34,890 nucleotides of DNA, from positions 1 through 34,890 of the forward strand of contig JAAENP010000054.1 in NCBI GenBank assembly GCA_024224155.1, read 5' to 3'. The position numbers were made by a program, and so were the translations under genes. Of the stretch, positions 1 through 11,413 are shown piece after piece. Under the pieces are notes generated by a model. The model was not told where the DNA came from. It searched no databases and was given only the letters and a program-made list of their open reading frames with translations. How positions within the stretch are numbered: the first letter of the stretch is position 1; each line of letters begins with the position of its first letter. The stretch comes from a bacterium (GTDB lineage Bacteria > Acidobacteriota > Thermoanaerobaculia > Multivoradales > JAHEKO01).

Positions 1-88
1 AGACATTCGTTTCTTCATGGATGGCGAAACGGGCAACATGATCCACAGCACGGTCCCACCGCATCAAACAAATAGAGCGACGGTTCAC

Positions 89-301
89 TTAACCGTTGGC
101 GAACTTTGGTACGTGTTCGGTCGAGAACTTGGCGTCGCCGCGATAGCCGGGGTAGGACCGCCACAGCTGCAGAAGCATCTCCTGGAGAAGATCTCGTCGG
201 TCCTCGAGGCTGTCGGCGTAGACCGCGGCGATTCGGCGGAGCATTCCCTGATGCGGCTGGATCTCGTTGAGGAAGCTCGTCTGGTGTTTCGAGAGACTCA
301 T
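89..301 (-). pseudogene. Truncated ECF-type sigma-70 factor, region 2 only
   Basis: The frame starts at ATG 301 (a GTG at 307 is also possible) and gives about 70 residues typical of sigma-70 region 2: the helix QTSFLNEIQPHQGMLRR, then DLLQEMLLQLWRSYPGY (region 2.2, core polymerase binding), then GDAKFST, where an intact factor would continue with a W-M/L-Y-R-x-A motif (region 2.3). Instead the protein runs into EHVPKFANG and a stop. ECF factors are normally 170-200 residues, and region 4 is missing. Bases 1-88, where the rest should lie, show no sigma homology in any frame, so the break looks like a rearrangement rather than one frameshift. A functional product is unlikely. The homology is clear by eye; the cause of truncation is inferred. 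Confidence 0.6.
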
Positions 302-358
302 CGCCACTCATAGGGTAGGTTGCCGATCGCGCCGAAAAACTACGCTCGAAGGGAGATA

Positions 359-380
359 GGGACACAATGCGTAATGTCCC
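359..380 (+). repeat. REP-like dispersed repeat, copy 1 (hairpin-forming)
   Basis: This copy reads GGGACACAATGCGTAATG followed by TCCC. The outer six bases (GGGACA and TGTCCC) are inverted repeats around a 10-base loop, so the copy can fold as a hairpin. It differs from the consensus GGGGACACAATACGTAATG at one inner base (G for A). It lies in the 168-base gap between the sigma-factor fragment and the stop of the kinase gene. No gene is seen in this gap. Confidence 0.75.
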
Positions 381-469
381 AGCGCGGGCCAATAGCCGGC
401 CCTCGTGCCTGAGGTCCTCCGATAGCGGTGCCCTTCCGATAGGGGTGCCGGCCCGAGAGTGGGGCGGGG

Positions 470-2287
470 TCAGGGGCTGCGAATTCGCTGAAGCAGCCAA
501 TCGAGGTGGCGCTCGATCAGGCCCGGGTCGATGAGCTGGAAGTGGTTCTTGCCCCACTCGGTGAAAAAGTCGTCGTCCCGGAAGTGCGGCCCTAGGATTC
601 CGTCGTCGAGTTGAGCGAGCCGGAGCTTGCGGAGAGCCTCCTGCTCACTGTCGTTGAAGATGCAGCGAACCGCTATTTCGTGCTCGGTCGCATAGCGATA
701 CCACTCGGCGAAGGGTTGACGCTCTGCGTTCGTGAAGGGCTCGATGGTTCCCGCAGAAAGCGAGCGCAGAACGCCCATCTCGGATCGGTACTTCCAAGTC
801 ACTTCCGCGAGGTAGCGGTGCAGCTCGACCCATTCCTCGAGTTTGTTGACCGAGCTGCCGATCTCCCTCAGAGCCGGCAGGATCTCTTGCGGTTCGAGAC
901 TGGCGACCTTCGCTATTCGCGCCGAGAAGAAACATGTTTCGAGACCCAGGTTGCAGCCGAGACTGAGGACGCCGTCCACCAGTTTCGGGTCCAGCTCGGT
1001 TTCGACAAGTAGCCGAAAGGCCGCATCCGCACCGAGGGAGAAACCCGTGAGGATGACGATTTCCGGCGCCAGCCGTTCCACCGCATCACTTAGAAGATGC
1101 TCTAGGACGGTGAGCTGGTCTGGCATGGCCATGACGATCCGGTGCTCCGGATCCGGCTCGCAACCGTAGAAGTTGGAGGCGATCCCCCGGAAAGGCGACC
1201 GAGCGAGGGTCTCTTCGAAGATCCTGTGGTCGAGACCCATGCCCGGGAGGTAGAAGACCAGAACCTCAGAGGATCGCTCGTTGTCGAGATAGTACGCGTC
1301 GTCGCCGATCACGCGCGGATCGAGCGTCTCGCGATCGAGCCGTCGGCAGAGCTCCGCGGTCAGGGGAAACGTGCGTTCGACCGAGGTGGAGGGTCCCGCG
1401 GCTCGACCGTGCTCCGCAGCTGGACCGTGCTCGATCTCCCTGAGTGCGTCTTCCAGCTCGATTCGAACGTCGGCGGCTGCATGCAGGCGTCGAACCGGGT
1501 CCTTGCGCAGGCACCTGTTCAGGAGCCGGAGAAGCGCCGGCGGCGTGCCGGGCGGAAGTAGGTCGGAATCGGGGCTTCGCTCGAGCACCGCGGCAAGCCG
1601 ATCGCTGTTCGTCCGTCCGTCGAAGGCGGCTTTGCCGGTCAAGGCTTCGTAGAGCAGGCAGCCGAAAGCCCAAATGTCGGACCGGGCATCGGCCTCGGAG
1701 CCGCGAATCTGCTCGGGGCTCATGTAGCCCGGAGTACCCAGGAGCGCACCGACCTCCGAGATCTGGGTCACGGTGTCTGTATCACCGAGTTGGGTCTCGG
1801 ATTCAACCCTCGGCCTCGCGACGGCCTTGGCCAAGCCGAAGTCGAGGATCTTGACCGTCGCTCGGGGCGTCAGCTTGACGTTCGCCGGCTTCAGATCCCT
1901 GTGGATGATTCCCTTCTCGTGTGCCGCCTCGAGTCCGGCCGCTATCTGGATGGCCACCGCCACGGCCTCATCGACGGGAACCGGTCCGCGCGCGGTTCTC
2001 TCAGCCAGAGTCTCTCCTTCGGCAAGCTCCATCACCAGGAAGTGAGTGTCGTGGTCGTGCCCGACCGAATGAATCGCCGCGATGTTGGCGTGGCTGAACG
2101 AGGCCAGTAGCTTGGCCTCGCGGTCGAAGCGCGCCAGCCGCTCCTCGTCTTCGGTGAACTTTGTCGGCAGAATCTTGATCGCCACCTCGCGGCCGAGCTT
2201 GGTGTCGGTCGCCCGATATACCTCACCCATCCCGCCTTCGCCCAGTTTGGCGGTGATCTTGAAGTGAGACAGCGTTCGGCCGATCAT
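470..2287 (-). CDS. Ser/Thr protein kinase with C-terminal alpha/beta-hydrolase-like domain
   Basis: The product is 605 residues. Residues 9-290 are a Hanks-type kinase: glycine loop GEGGMGEV (17-24), Lys38, catalytic HRDLKPAN (129-136), DFG (149-151), activation-loop GTPGYMSPEQ. All catalytic residues are present, so it should phosphorylate Ser/Thr. Residues 340-605 look like an alpha/beta hydrolase: strand EVLVFYLPGMG, nucleophile elbow GFSLG (Ser417) and a late His582 in KNHFQL. I see no membrane segment, although many bacterial PknB-like kinases have one followed by sensor domains. I chose ATG 2287 because the kinase homology (IGRTLSHFKI) starts there; a longer frame to 2338 has no homology. 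The gene lies 90 bases downstream of a lipoprotein gene on the same strand. The hydrolase substrate is unknown. Confidence 0.9.
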   Translation of the reverse strand: MIGRTLSHFKITAKLGEGGMGEVYRATDTKLGREVAIKILPTKFTEDEERLARFDREAKLLASFSHANIAAIHSVGHDHDTHFLVMELAEGETLAERTARGPVPVDEAVAVAIQIAAGLEAAHEKGIIHRDLKPANVKLTPRATVKILDFGLAKAVARPRVESETQLGDTDTVTQISEVGALLGTPGYMSPEQIRGSEADARSDIWAFGCLLYEALTGKAAFDGRTNSDRLAAVLERSPDSDLLPPGTPPALLRLLNRCLRKDPVRRLHAAADVRIELEDALREIEHGPAAEHGRAAGPSTSVERTFPLTAELCRRLDRETLDPRVIGDDAYYLDNERSSEVLVFYLPGMGLDHRIFEETLARSPFRGIASNFYGCEPDPEHRIVMAMPDQLTVLEHLLSDAVERLAPEIVILTGFSLGADAAFRLLVETELDPKLVDGVLSLGCNLGLETCFFSARIAKVASLEPQEILPALREIGSSVNKLEEWVELHRYLAEVTWKYRSEMGVLRSLSAGTIEPFTNAERQPFAEWYRYATEHEIAVRCIFNDSEQEALRKLRLAQLDDGILGPHFRDDDFFTEWGKNHFQLIDPGLIERHLDWLLQRIRSP

Positions 2288-2377
2288 GATGTGCCTGGAC
2301 CCGATTGTAGAAGCTTTTGGGCCCGAGTCAGTTTGCACGGGGGGGTACGGCCGACTTACACTTCGGCTCGCCAGTCC

Positions 2378-3073
2378 TTACCCCGACGCGATGTCACCGC
2401 GGTAGGGAAACTTCTTGGCCAGCTTCCTGGTGATGCCGCGCACGACGTCGTTGGCCGGTTGGCTCCAGTCGGTTTCGCGATTCACCGCCACCTTCCACAG
2501 TAGGGTGCCCTCGTCGGCGGTGACCAGCTGGCCTTCGGCGTAGATGTCGTAGGTCCGCGGGCCCCAGGGCAGCAGCCAGGCGTGGTCTTCGTCGAGCGCT
2601 TCGAGCACCACGTGTACGCCGACGGCGATGCCGAACGACGCGAGGTCGGACAGGTAGCGCGTCTTGCGTACCCTGGTGCGGACGACGGCGTCCACTTCCA
2701 GTACCTCGGCCAGCTCATCGGCGGGCAGCGCCCAGGTGTCGCGAATGGCAAGTCCCTCTTCCCTCAGGAGCTGGTTCGTGGTTTCGATCGGTTGGATCGA
2801 GATCCACACCGGGCGTCGTCGGTGCGGGCTCGACCGGTTCAGCAGATAGTTGTAGAGCGAGGCCTGGAAGGCCAGGCTCTCGCCTTCCTCGATCAACAGG
2901 ATGTCCTCGGCGGCGAGGCCCTTCGGGGCCTTGCCCGTGAACACCATCTCGACCGGGAGCACGGCAACTTCCTGATGGTCGAGCGCCACCTCCGGGAAGC
3001 TCGGCGAGGTGTAGTTGACCGCCGTGCAGGCGGTGAACGAGACGGCGGACAGCAGCAACGTGATTCTTTTCAT
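2378..3073 (-). CDS. Putative lipoprotein of unknown function
   Basis: The product is 231 residues. It begins MKRITLLLSAVSFTAC, a short charged start, a hydrophobic core and a lipobox-like SFTAC, so Cys16 is the probable lipidated residue. The mature part is a single alpha/beta region with IEEGESLAFQ, a helix ending LLREEGLAIR, VDAVVRTRVRK, and a C-terminal strand region ending near the DIYAEGQLV and VTADEGTLLW segments. This pattern resembles periplasmic lipoproteins that bind or assemble at the outer membrane, but I do not recognise a specific family. The start at ATG 3073 is supported by AAGGAGA seven bases upstream. It is divergent from the beta-helix gene and upstream of the kinase. Confidence 0.75.
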   Translation of the reverse strand: MKRITLLLSAVSFTACTAVNYTSPSFPEVALDHQEVAVLPVEMVFTGKAPKGLAAEDILLIEEGESLAFQASLYNYLLNRSSPHRRRPVWISIQPIETTNQLLREEGLAIRDTWALPADELAEVLEVDAVVRTRVRKTRYLSDLASFGIAVGVHVVLEALDEDHAWLLPWGPRTYDIYAEGQLVTADEGTLLWKVAVNRETDWSQPANDVVRGITRKLAKKFPYRGDIASG

Positions 3074-3186
3074 GATGTCTCCTTTCGTGTCCACCCGGTT
3101 GATCCTTCCGCAGATTACGATTTGCAAGAGCGGTACCCACTCCCCACTTCCTCAGAGGTGCAGCCACTTCTTGAGTCAGAGCCAAG

Positions 3187-3203
3187 ATTACGTATTGTGC
3201 CCC
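3187..3203 (-). repeat. REP-like dispersed repeat, copy 2
   Basis: On the minus strand this reads GGGGCACAATACGTAAT, the consensus with one base lost (GGGGACAC to GGGGCAC). It sits in the gap between the divergent lipoprotein and beta-helix genes, about 90 bases upstream of the latter. On the plus strand it supplies TATTGT downstream of a TTGAGT at about 3173, so it could act as a weak -10 box; this is speculative. Confidence 0.7.
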
Positions 3204-3289
3204 ACCCGAATGGGTGTTGCTCTGGCGCAGAGGCTGCTGCTAGGTATCCGAGAGCGGCTGACGGTCAGGCCAAGAGGAGGTTTGTGCCG

Positions 3290-4777
3290 ATGACCTCTCG
3301 CCAACGCCCTATTCCTACCTATGTGCTTCTCGCGCTGCTGCTCGTCCTGTCGCAGCCGCTCGAGCCCGCTGTCATCACGGTCGGTGGCACGTGCAATCTG
3401 AACGCCGCCATCGATGCCGCCAACGACGACGCACCTCGCGGAAGCTGCCCGGCGGGTTCGGGATCGGACGTCATCAAGCTCACCGCCGGAGTTCCCCTGA
3501 CGATTGTCGACAACGACACCGACGGTTCCAACGGGCTGCCCTCGGTCACCAGCAGGATCACCGTCGAGGGGAACGGCTATCTCGTCTACCGCGACAATTT
3601 TGGTGTGCCGACGCCGCCCCCGTTTCGCGTCTTCCACGTCGGCGCAACGGGGGACCTGAGGCTTAAGGACCTGACGGTCCTGTTCGGAAGGTCACAGAAG
3701 GGCGGCGGAATCTACAATCGCGGCGGCCTCACTTTGAAAAACAGCACCATCGGTCCCAATCTGGCCGACGTCGTCCCGGGGTCCCGTCGGGGCGGCGGCA
3801 TCTACGCTCACGCGGCATCGACGACTCGAGTCGTCAGCAGCGTGATCTCCAATAACTCCGTCATCGACGCTGCCGTCCGCGATGGTGGCGGCGGCATCTG
3901 GGCCGGCACCGGCGCGTCCGTGGTGGTGTCCCACAGCACCTTCTCCAACAACGATGTCACTTCGTTCACCGGAGCCTACGGTGGTGCCGTCGGCGGTCCG
4001 GATGCCACCGTCACCATCACCAACTCCACAATCTCCGGCAACAGCATCTCGGCTACTTTCTATGGCTACGGCGGTGGGGTAGCGGCAAGGGATCTGTCGA
4101 TCTCCAACAGCACGGTCTCCGGCAACACGGCATCCGTAAGCAGTGGCGACTCCTATGGTGGCGGTGTTTGGGGTGGTGGGAGCGTTCATCAGACGACCTT
4201 CCATGGGAACTCGGCGGACTACGGCGCTTCTCTATACGGCTCGGGGGGAGGCCTGACTCTCTCGGGCTCGCTGTTTGCCGCCGCCGCCACCGGCGACCAC
4301 TGCGAGGGAACACTGAGTGACGCCGGCGGCGGCAACCTGGCCGACGACGCCACCTGTCTGCCGGCTTTCGGCTCTCTTACAGGACTCGACCTGAACCTGG
4401 CCGACAATGGCGGTCCGACGCAGACCCACGAGCTGCTCGACGGCAGCTCGGCCATCGACAACGCCGGCGCCTGCGGCCTCGGCACCGACCAGCGCGGCGC
4501 CGGACGGATGGGCAGCTGCGACAGCGGTGCGTTCGAACACCTCGGCAACGGCTGCTCGCTCAAGGAGTTCGAGGATGTAACCATCTCGACCTCCTGGTTT
4601 GGTCTCGCCTGTCACACAGGCTTGGTCGGACCCAACTTCATCGTTGACGGTCCACTCGGCTCGTGGGACCTGTACGTCGGTTATCTCGCGGTCTTGAGAG
4701 ACGGGTTCGAAGTCCGTGAGGGCGCTGAGCTGAGCGTCACTATCGATCCGTCTCTTTTGCCACCGCCCCCTCCGTAG
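3290..4777 (+). CDS. Secreted parallel beta-helix protein, choice-of-anchor-Q type
   Basis: The product is 495 residues. A signal peptide (PTYVLLALLLVLSQPLEPA) is followed by the CSLRDAI-like opening CNLNAAIDAAND, then repeated beta-helix coils marked by GGGIYN, NSTISGNS, SNSTVSGN and GGGVWG. After these comes the typical ending LADNGGPTQTHELLDGS, SAIDNAG, TDQRGAGR and SGAFEH. The last 77 residues (419-495) are a separate module, GPNFIV through VTIDPSLLPPPPP, that recurs in the sugar dehydrogenase at 16178-17629. The start is ATG 3290, nine bases after AGAGGAGG; the open frame extends far upstream but only antisense to the lipoprotein. It is probably a surface or secreted structural or adhesive protein. 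No catalytic residues are obvious. Confidence 0.85.
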   Translation: MTSRQRPIPTYVLLALLLVLSQPLEPAVITVGGTCNLNAAIDAANDDAPRGSCPAGSGSDVIKLTAGVPLTIVDNDTDGSNGLPSVTSRITVEGNGYLVYRDNFGVPTPPPFRVFHVGATGDLRLKDLTVLFGRSQKGGGIYNRGGLTLKNSTIGPNLADVVPGSRRGGGIYAHAASTTRVVSSVISNNSVIDAAVRDGGGGIWAGTGASVVVSHSTFSNNDVTSFTGAYGGAVGGPDATVTITNSTISGNSISATFYGYGGGVAARDLSISNSTVSGNTASVSSGDSYGGGVWGGGSVHQTTFHGNSADYGASLYGSGGGLTLSGSLFAAAATGDHCEGTLSDAGGGNLADDATCLPAFGSLTGLDLNLADNGGPTQTHELLDGSSAIDNAGACGLGTDQRGAGRMGSCDSGAFEHLGNGCSLKEFEDVTISTSWFGLACHTGLVGPNFIVDGPLGSWDLYVGYLAVLRDGFEVREGAELSVTIDPSLLPPPPP

Positions 4778-4784
4778 GACAGTC

Positions 4785-6212
4785 CTAGGGCTGATGGAGC
4801 CCGAGGAGTCGCGGCAGGTCTTCTTCGATCGCCGCCTCGGCCTCTTCCTGGCTGCCCCCAAGTGCTATGACGTTGAGCTTTCCCAAGCGCGCCAGCGGAC
4901 CGACGTTGTAGAAGATAAAGCGCCCCCGACCGGTTCCGGCGTCGAACAGGTCCTTGCCCACGGCCGAGAGAATGTCGCCGAAGGGGGCGCCGACGAGCCC
5001 GGGATGAACGAAGTCCTGGGCGCGGTAGGGCGGGCGTGGGCCGGCGAGCAAACGATCGAGAAGAGCCATTGGTGTCGAAGTGCCACCCCAGCGGCCGTTG
5101 CACTCGACAAAGCGGACCGAGAAGTCCTCAGGCGGATTGCCGAGGACCAGGAAGTCGAACGAGCATCGCCCGACGTAGCCGAGCTCCTGGAGGCCGGCGG
5201 CGACTTGCACCGAGGCGGACTCCAGCTCCTGATTCACCTTCGCCGGCAGGGTCGAGGGACGCGAGCCGACAAAGACGCGGCGCTCGCCACGCAGAAGCTG
5301 TTCGTAGATCCCGTCGAGTCGCGGCTCGCCGCCGCCGGCGGGCGGGATCCACAGCTGGGTCGAAGGCGACAGCTCGGTCTCCTCCCAGGCAACAGCGAGG
5401 ACCTCTTCACCGTCCCACTCGGTGCGCTCGAGAAAGGCCAGAACCTCGGCCTCGACCGCGGCCGCCTCGAGCTCGGCGAGCGAGCTCGCCTCGAAGACTG
5501 CGTTACCCATCGCCGAGGCGCAGCGCAGCCGCTTGAGGGCCACCCGACGATGCCGCCTCGCCAGCGCGACCAGGTCCCGAGCGAGCGCCTCCGGGCTGGA
5601 GCTTCGGCGGGTCTCGACCAGGTAGTCGGCGCCGAGGACACGGGTGACCACTTCGCCGAAAGCCGCCTTGTCGTTGGCAACCCAGGTTACCGGCGGTGGC
5701 GGCGCCAGCATCCCGACGGGTTGACCGCTTTCCACGGCGATCCTCCGTCCGAGCTCCCAGACCGACTCGATCCCCATGAAGGGATGAATCACCAGACCGC
5801 CGGCCTCCTCGGCGCGTGAGACAAGACGCTCGAACGACGCACCGCTTGAGCACGCTTCGGCCAGGGCGAGGGGATTCCGATCGTTCGGGGCGGACATGAA
5901 CTCGGCCCGGCCAAGGGTCAGCCGCTCACGACAGTAGTTCTCGTAGACCTCGTTCTGTGGCGTGCCGGCGGCGAAGAGATCTCCATCGGCGGCTCGCAGT
6001 CTGGCGCGATGTTGGTACTCCTCGACACCCCCGATGTCGACCAAGAACGGGATGGCCGAGAAGTCGTCCAGGTTGAGAACCGGAGAACCGGCGAGAGACT
6101 CGTGCCACCCAAGCGGTTCGTAGGCCGCGAGCGCCTCGCGATTCTGGCGCTCGACAAGCGCCCGCACGGCAGAACGTGCCCGCTCCAGGTCCGATCTGGC
6201 GTCGATTCCCAC
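4785..6212 (-). CDS. ATP-grasp enzyme, probable carboxylate-amine/peptide ligase
   Basis: The product is 475 residues from GTG 6212. The N-terminal 170 residues look like a pre-ATP-grasp domain. ATP-grasp features follow: WVANDKAAFGEVV, a lysine and glycine-loop segment VALKRLRCASAMGNAVF, a strand VLAVAWEE, then CSFDFLV and VRFVECNGRWGGTS with the Asp, Glu and Asn expected to bind magnesium. ATP-grasp enzymes activate a carboxylate as acyl-phosphate and join it to an amine. The ECNGRWGG motif resembles the peptide ligase of pheganomycin synthesis (PGM1), but the substrate is unknown. A longer frame to 6347 is rejected because it reads through the repeat at 6230. It overlaps no neighbour and ends eight bases from the convergent beta-helix gene. 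Confidence 0.75.
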   Translation of the reverse strand: MGIDARSDLERARSAVRALVERQNREALAAYEPLGWHESLAGSPVLNLDDFSAIPFLVDIGGVEEYQHRARLRAADGDLFAAGTPQNEVYENYCRERLTLGRAEFMSAPNDRNPLALAEACSSGASFERLVSRAEEAGGLVIHPFMGIESVWELGRRIAVESGQPVGMLAPPPPVTWVANDKAAFGEVVTRVLGADYLVETRRSSSPEALARDLVALARRHRRVALKRLRCASAMGNAVFEASSLAELEAAAVEAEVLAFLERTEWDGEEVLAVAWEETELSPSTQLWIPPAGGGEPRLDGIYEQLLRGERRVFVGSRPSTLPAKVNQELESASVQVAAGLQELGYVGRCSFDFLVLGNPPEDFSVRFVECNGRWGGTSTPMALLDRLLAGPRPPYRAQDFVHPGLVGAPFGDILSAVGKDLFDAGTGRGRFIFYNVGPLARLGKLNVIALGGSQEEAEAAIEEDLPRLLGLHQP

Positions 6213-6229
6213 GTCGCTGACTCTAACGT

Positions 6230-6249
6230 GGGGACACAATACGTAATGG
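6230..6249 (+). repeat. REP-like dispersed repeat, copy 3
   Basis: This is an exact consensus copy, GGGGACACAATACGTAATG, followed by GGCCC. It lies 18 bases upstream of the GTG start of the ATP-grasp gene and about 140 bases upstream of the divergent DUF4019 gene. It therefore sits inside a two-way promoter region. Confidence 0.85.
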
Positions 6250-6385
6250 GCCCTGTCACAACTCCGCCGGCCAGCTCGTGAATAAGACCGTCCCTCGGAC
6301 GTATGAGTAGATAGGTGCCATCTATGAATCCCGAGCGGATTGATCACAATGTGGTTGGATCGCAGTTGAGAAGAGGAGAACTGAG

Positions 6386-6811
6386 ATGACTTCGATGAGA
6401 AAACCGGTGGCCGTGATCGCCTTTCTCCTGTTGCTGGCAGCTCCAGGGGCGCACGCTGATTCTGAGGCCACGGATGCCGCTGTCGAGGCGGCCGAGGTGT
6501 GGCTGGCCCTGGCCGACAGCGGCGAGTATGAAAAGAGCTGGGACGAGGCCGCGGATTACTTCAAGAACGCGGTGACCAGGGAGAAGTGGGTGCAGTCGTT
6601 GCATGCGGCTCGCAAGCCGCTGGGGGAGCTCTCTTCGCGGGAGTTGAAGTCGGCTGACTACAAGACGGCGATGCCTGGCGCGCCCGACGGTAGGTACGTG
6701 CTGATGCAGTTTGCGAGTTCGTTTAGCGCCAAAGCCGAGGCGATCGAGACGGTGACCTTCATGGGCGAGCCGGACGGCGAGTGGAGAATGGCCGGCTACT
6801 TCATCAAATAG
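6386..6811 (+). CDS. DUF4019 secreted protein
   Basis: The product is 141 residues: a signal peptide (KPVAVIAFLLLLAAPGAHA, cut near residue 24), then a complete DUF4019 domain. Landmarks are AAEVWLALADSGEYEKSW, AVTREKWVQSLHAARKPLG, the SRELKSADYKTAMPGAPDG stretch and the closing GEWRMAGYFIK. The family is small, periplasmic and of unknown function. Start ATG 6386 is preceded by GAGGAGA. It is convergent with the DUF5916 gene (38-base gap). A truncated relative lies at 16021. Confidence 0.85.
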   Translation: MTSMRKPVAVIAFLLLLAAPGAHADSEATDAAVEAAEVWLALADSGEYEKSWDEAADYFKNAVTREKWVQSLHAARKPLGELSSRELKSADYKTAMPGAPDGRYVLMQFASSFSAKAEAIETVTFMGEPDGEWRMAGYFIK

Positions 6812-6849
6812 CAGCTAGGTCGCCGGACATTGGTCTCCGGCCTGCCCGT

Positions 6850-9552
<2,703 letters not shown>

Positions 9553-9633
9553 AGACGACTCGCCTCGGCCTCCGCGGGCGTTCCATTCCTATAAACGGAC
9601 TGGAGATCAGAAAGTTAGCAAATAGAATCCTCG

Positions 9634-9655
9634 CGGACACGATTCGTAATGTCGG
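9634..9655 (+). repeat. REP-like dispersed repeat, degenerate copy 4
   Basis: The sequence CGGACACGATTCGTAATGTC matches the repeat with several changes (ACAATAC to ACGATTC). It lies between the divergent DUF5916 and GNAT genes, a position like that of copies 2 and 3, and appears to be an older, decayed copy. The 187-base gap contains nothing else recognised. Confidence 0.5.
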
Positions 9656-9739
9656 TGCGACGCTCATTTCCTTGACTCCGCATCGGACCCATGCCTCGCG
9701 CACCGAGGTCGGGTGTAGGCTTCGAGCAGTGGCCCGTCG

Positions 9740-10165
9740 ATGAACCGAGTTCACCAGCTAACGACCCACGAGGAGTGGGATCAAGCGTGGCCGGTCTTGC
9801 AGTCTCTGCGCGTTGAGCTTGACCGCGAGGCCTTCCTCGAATCGCGAGAAGACCTGACCTCGAGCGGGTACGAGCTCTTCGGGTTGATCGCGGAGGGGAG
9901 AGTCGTGAGTGTTGTCGGGCTCGTGATCCATGCGCACGTGCTTCGCGGCAGCGATTGTCGGTTGTGCGATCTAGCGACTCTGGAAGCTGAGCGTTCGAAG
10001 GGATTCGGGAAAGAGCTCGTTCGGTTCGTGGAGCGGTACGCGAGGGATCGTGGGTGCAGGCGGGTCCACATCCATACTGGGCTTCATCGCGCCGACGCGC
10101 AGCGATTCTATGAAGAGCACGTCGGATGGGAGAAGAGTGCGGTCGTGTACAAGAAGAGACTCTGA
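9740..10165 (+). CDS. GNAT-family N-acetyltransferase
   Basis: The product is 141 residues. The fold is recognisable from GYELFGLIAEGRVVSVVGL (beta2-beta4), CDLATLEAERSKGFGKELVRF with the acetyl-CoA loop R-x-x-G-x-G/A-like RSKGFG, then VHIHTGLHRADAQRFYEEH (motif B) and a terminal VYKKRL strand. It probably moves an acetyl group from acetyl-CoA to an amine on a small molecule or protein; the substrate cannot be read from sequence. The ATG at 9740 has only a weak ribosome binding site. It stands alone. Confidence 0.85.
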   Translation: MNRVHQLTTHEEWDQAWPVLQSLRVELDREAFLESREDLTSSGYELFGLIAEGRVVSVVGLVIHAHVLRGSDCRLCDLATLEAERSKGFGKELVRFVERYARDRGCRRVHIHTGLHRADAQRFYEEHVGWEKSAVVYKKRL

Positions 10166-10264
10166 GCGTACCCGCAGGACGACGTCGAGGATCCCTAGGA
10201 CCGGGCTCGTCGCCGAGGACGATGGCCCGGGCTCCAGGGATCGAGCGACCTCTATGCCGCCACC

Positions 10265-11413
10265 CTAGGGGTTGATGTTCTCCCCCTTCTCGAGGCGAGC
10301 GATCTGGGCCTCCAGGTTCTGCTTCTGCGCTCCAGCCGGGGCGCGGGTCAGGGCGATGCGGGCGTGCTCCAGGGCCTTCTCGAAATTACCTTCCTCCGAG
10401 TAGACGCGCGCCATGCCGAAGTCGACCGGCCACTCTCCCGAGTGCCTCTCGTGGTTTTTGCGGAAGATGACGTTGGCGGCTTCCATCTGACCCTGCTGCT
10501 GCAGGCCCCGGGCGGCCATGTGTACGAGGACCACGGTCGCCGTGGGATGCTCGATCGCCTGGTCGAGGGTTTCCATGGCCTCCTCACCTCGGCCGACGCT
10601 GTTGAGGATCTGGGCTTTGTTCGAGATCGTCTGGAAGTTCGCGTTGGCGGCGATGGCGGCGTCCGCCCATTTCACCGCATCGTCATGGTAGGCGTCCTGT
10701 TGGGAGGCCCATTGGGACGCCCGGACGAAGTTCTGGAAGCTGAACCCCACGGCGCCTGTGAGCTCCGCGGTCATCGTCTGATGGTAGAGCTCCGAGATGT
10801 TCGGAACCGAGACGCGGAAGGGCACCCGGAGGTTCTCCCAGTGCAGTACGGCCAGGGTGGTGTCGAGCTGGCGGTCGTCGAACTCGAAGGTCAGCCACTC
10901 TCTGAAGAAATCGGTCTTTTCGGGTTTCACCGTGACCTGCAGGGCGTCGAGGTCCGGCTCGTAGAAGAAGCTGCCCCAGGCGGAGGCATTGCGGTTGAAG
11001 ATGATCGTCCACTCGTCTTCGCCGGGAGCCATGAACAGGGCATACTTGCCGGCCGCCAGGGGCTCGCTCTCGATCTCGACATCGTGGGAGACGGTGATGG
11101 TCGTGTTCTCGTTCGCGCCGACCCGCCACGGCATGTTCTCCGCGGTGCCAAACCCCGGGTAGAAGGGATTGGGCGCGATACCCCATGGCACGAGCTGGCC
11201 CCAGATCTTGCCGGTCCGGTCGTCGCCCGCCGGGCTGGTGACGTCGGGACTGTTGTAGTCGATGGTCACGGAGGCCATCCCCAGGTACTGGGTGACGACG
11301 GAACGCTGGTTGGCCCCGGGCGGTGGGGTCGTCAGGCGCTGGGCGCTGAGGCTTCCCGTCGGGGCTACGAGAAGAAGGAGGGCAAGAATGAAGCGGGCCG
11401 ACCTTATATGCAT
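10265..11413 (-). CDS. DUF2911 exported protein with C-terminal TPR-like helices
   Basis: The product is 382 residues. A signal peptide (RFILALLLLVAPTGSLSA) is followed by a DUF2911 domain at about residues 25-200: SVVTQYLGMASVTIDYNSPDV, GKIWGQLVPWG, WRVGANENTTITVSHDV, KYALFMAPGEDEWTIIFN, WGSFFY. Residues 225-382 contain TPR-like helix pairs (AAIAANANFQTISNKAQIL, EEGNFEKALEHARIAL). The start at ATG 11413 is backed by CAGGAGA. DUF2911 proteins are periplasmic, common in Bacteroidota and Acidobacteriota, and of unknown function. The gene is complete and convergent with the GNAT gene. Confidence 0.85.
   Translation of the reverse strand: MHIRSARFILALLLLVAPTGSLSAQRLTTPPPGANQRSVVTQYLGMASVTIDYNSPDVTSPAGDDRTGKIWGQLVPWGIAPNPFYPGFGTAENMPWRVGANENTTITVSHDVEIESEPLAAGKYALFMAPGEDEWTIIFNRNASAWGSFFYEPDLDALQVTVKPEKTDFFREWLTFEFDDRQLDTTLAVLHWENLRVPFRVSVPNISELYHQTMTAELTGAVGFSFQNFVRASQWASQQDAYHDDAVKWADAAIAANANFQTISNKAQILNSVGRGEEAMETLDQAIEHPTATVVLVHMAARGLQQQGQMEAANVIFRKNHERHSGEWPVDFGMARVYSEEGNFEKALEHARIALTRAPAGAQKQNLEAQIARLEKGENINP

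Noticed and set aside
2582-3289. Long plus-strand open frame in front of the beta-helix gene
   Set aside because: It is antisense to the lipoprotein and has no homology; a strong ribosome site and signal peptide place the real start at 3290.
6213-6347. N-terminal extension of the ATP-grasp gene
   Set aside because: It is encoded by the dispersed repeat and low-quality sequence, with homology starting only after GTG 6212.
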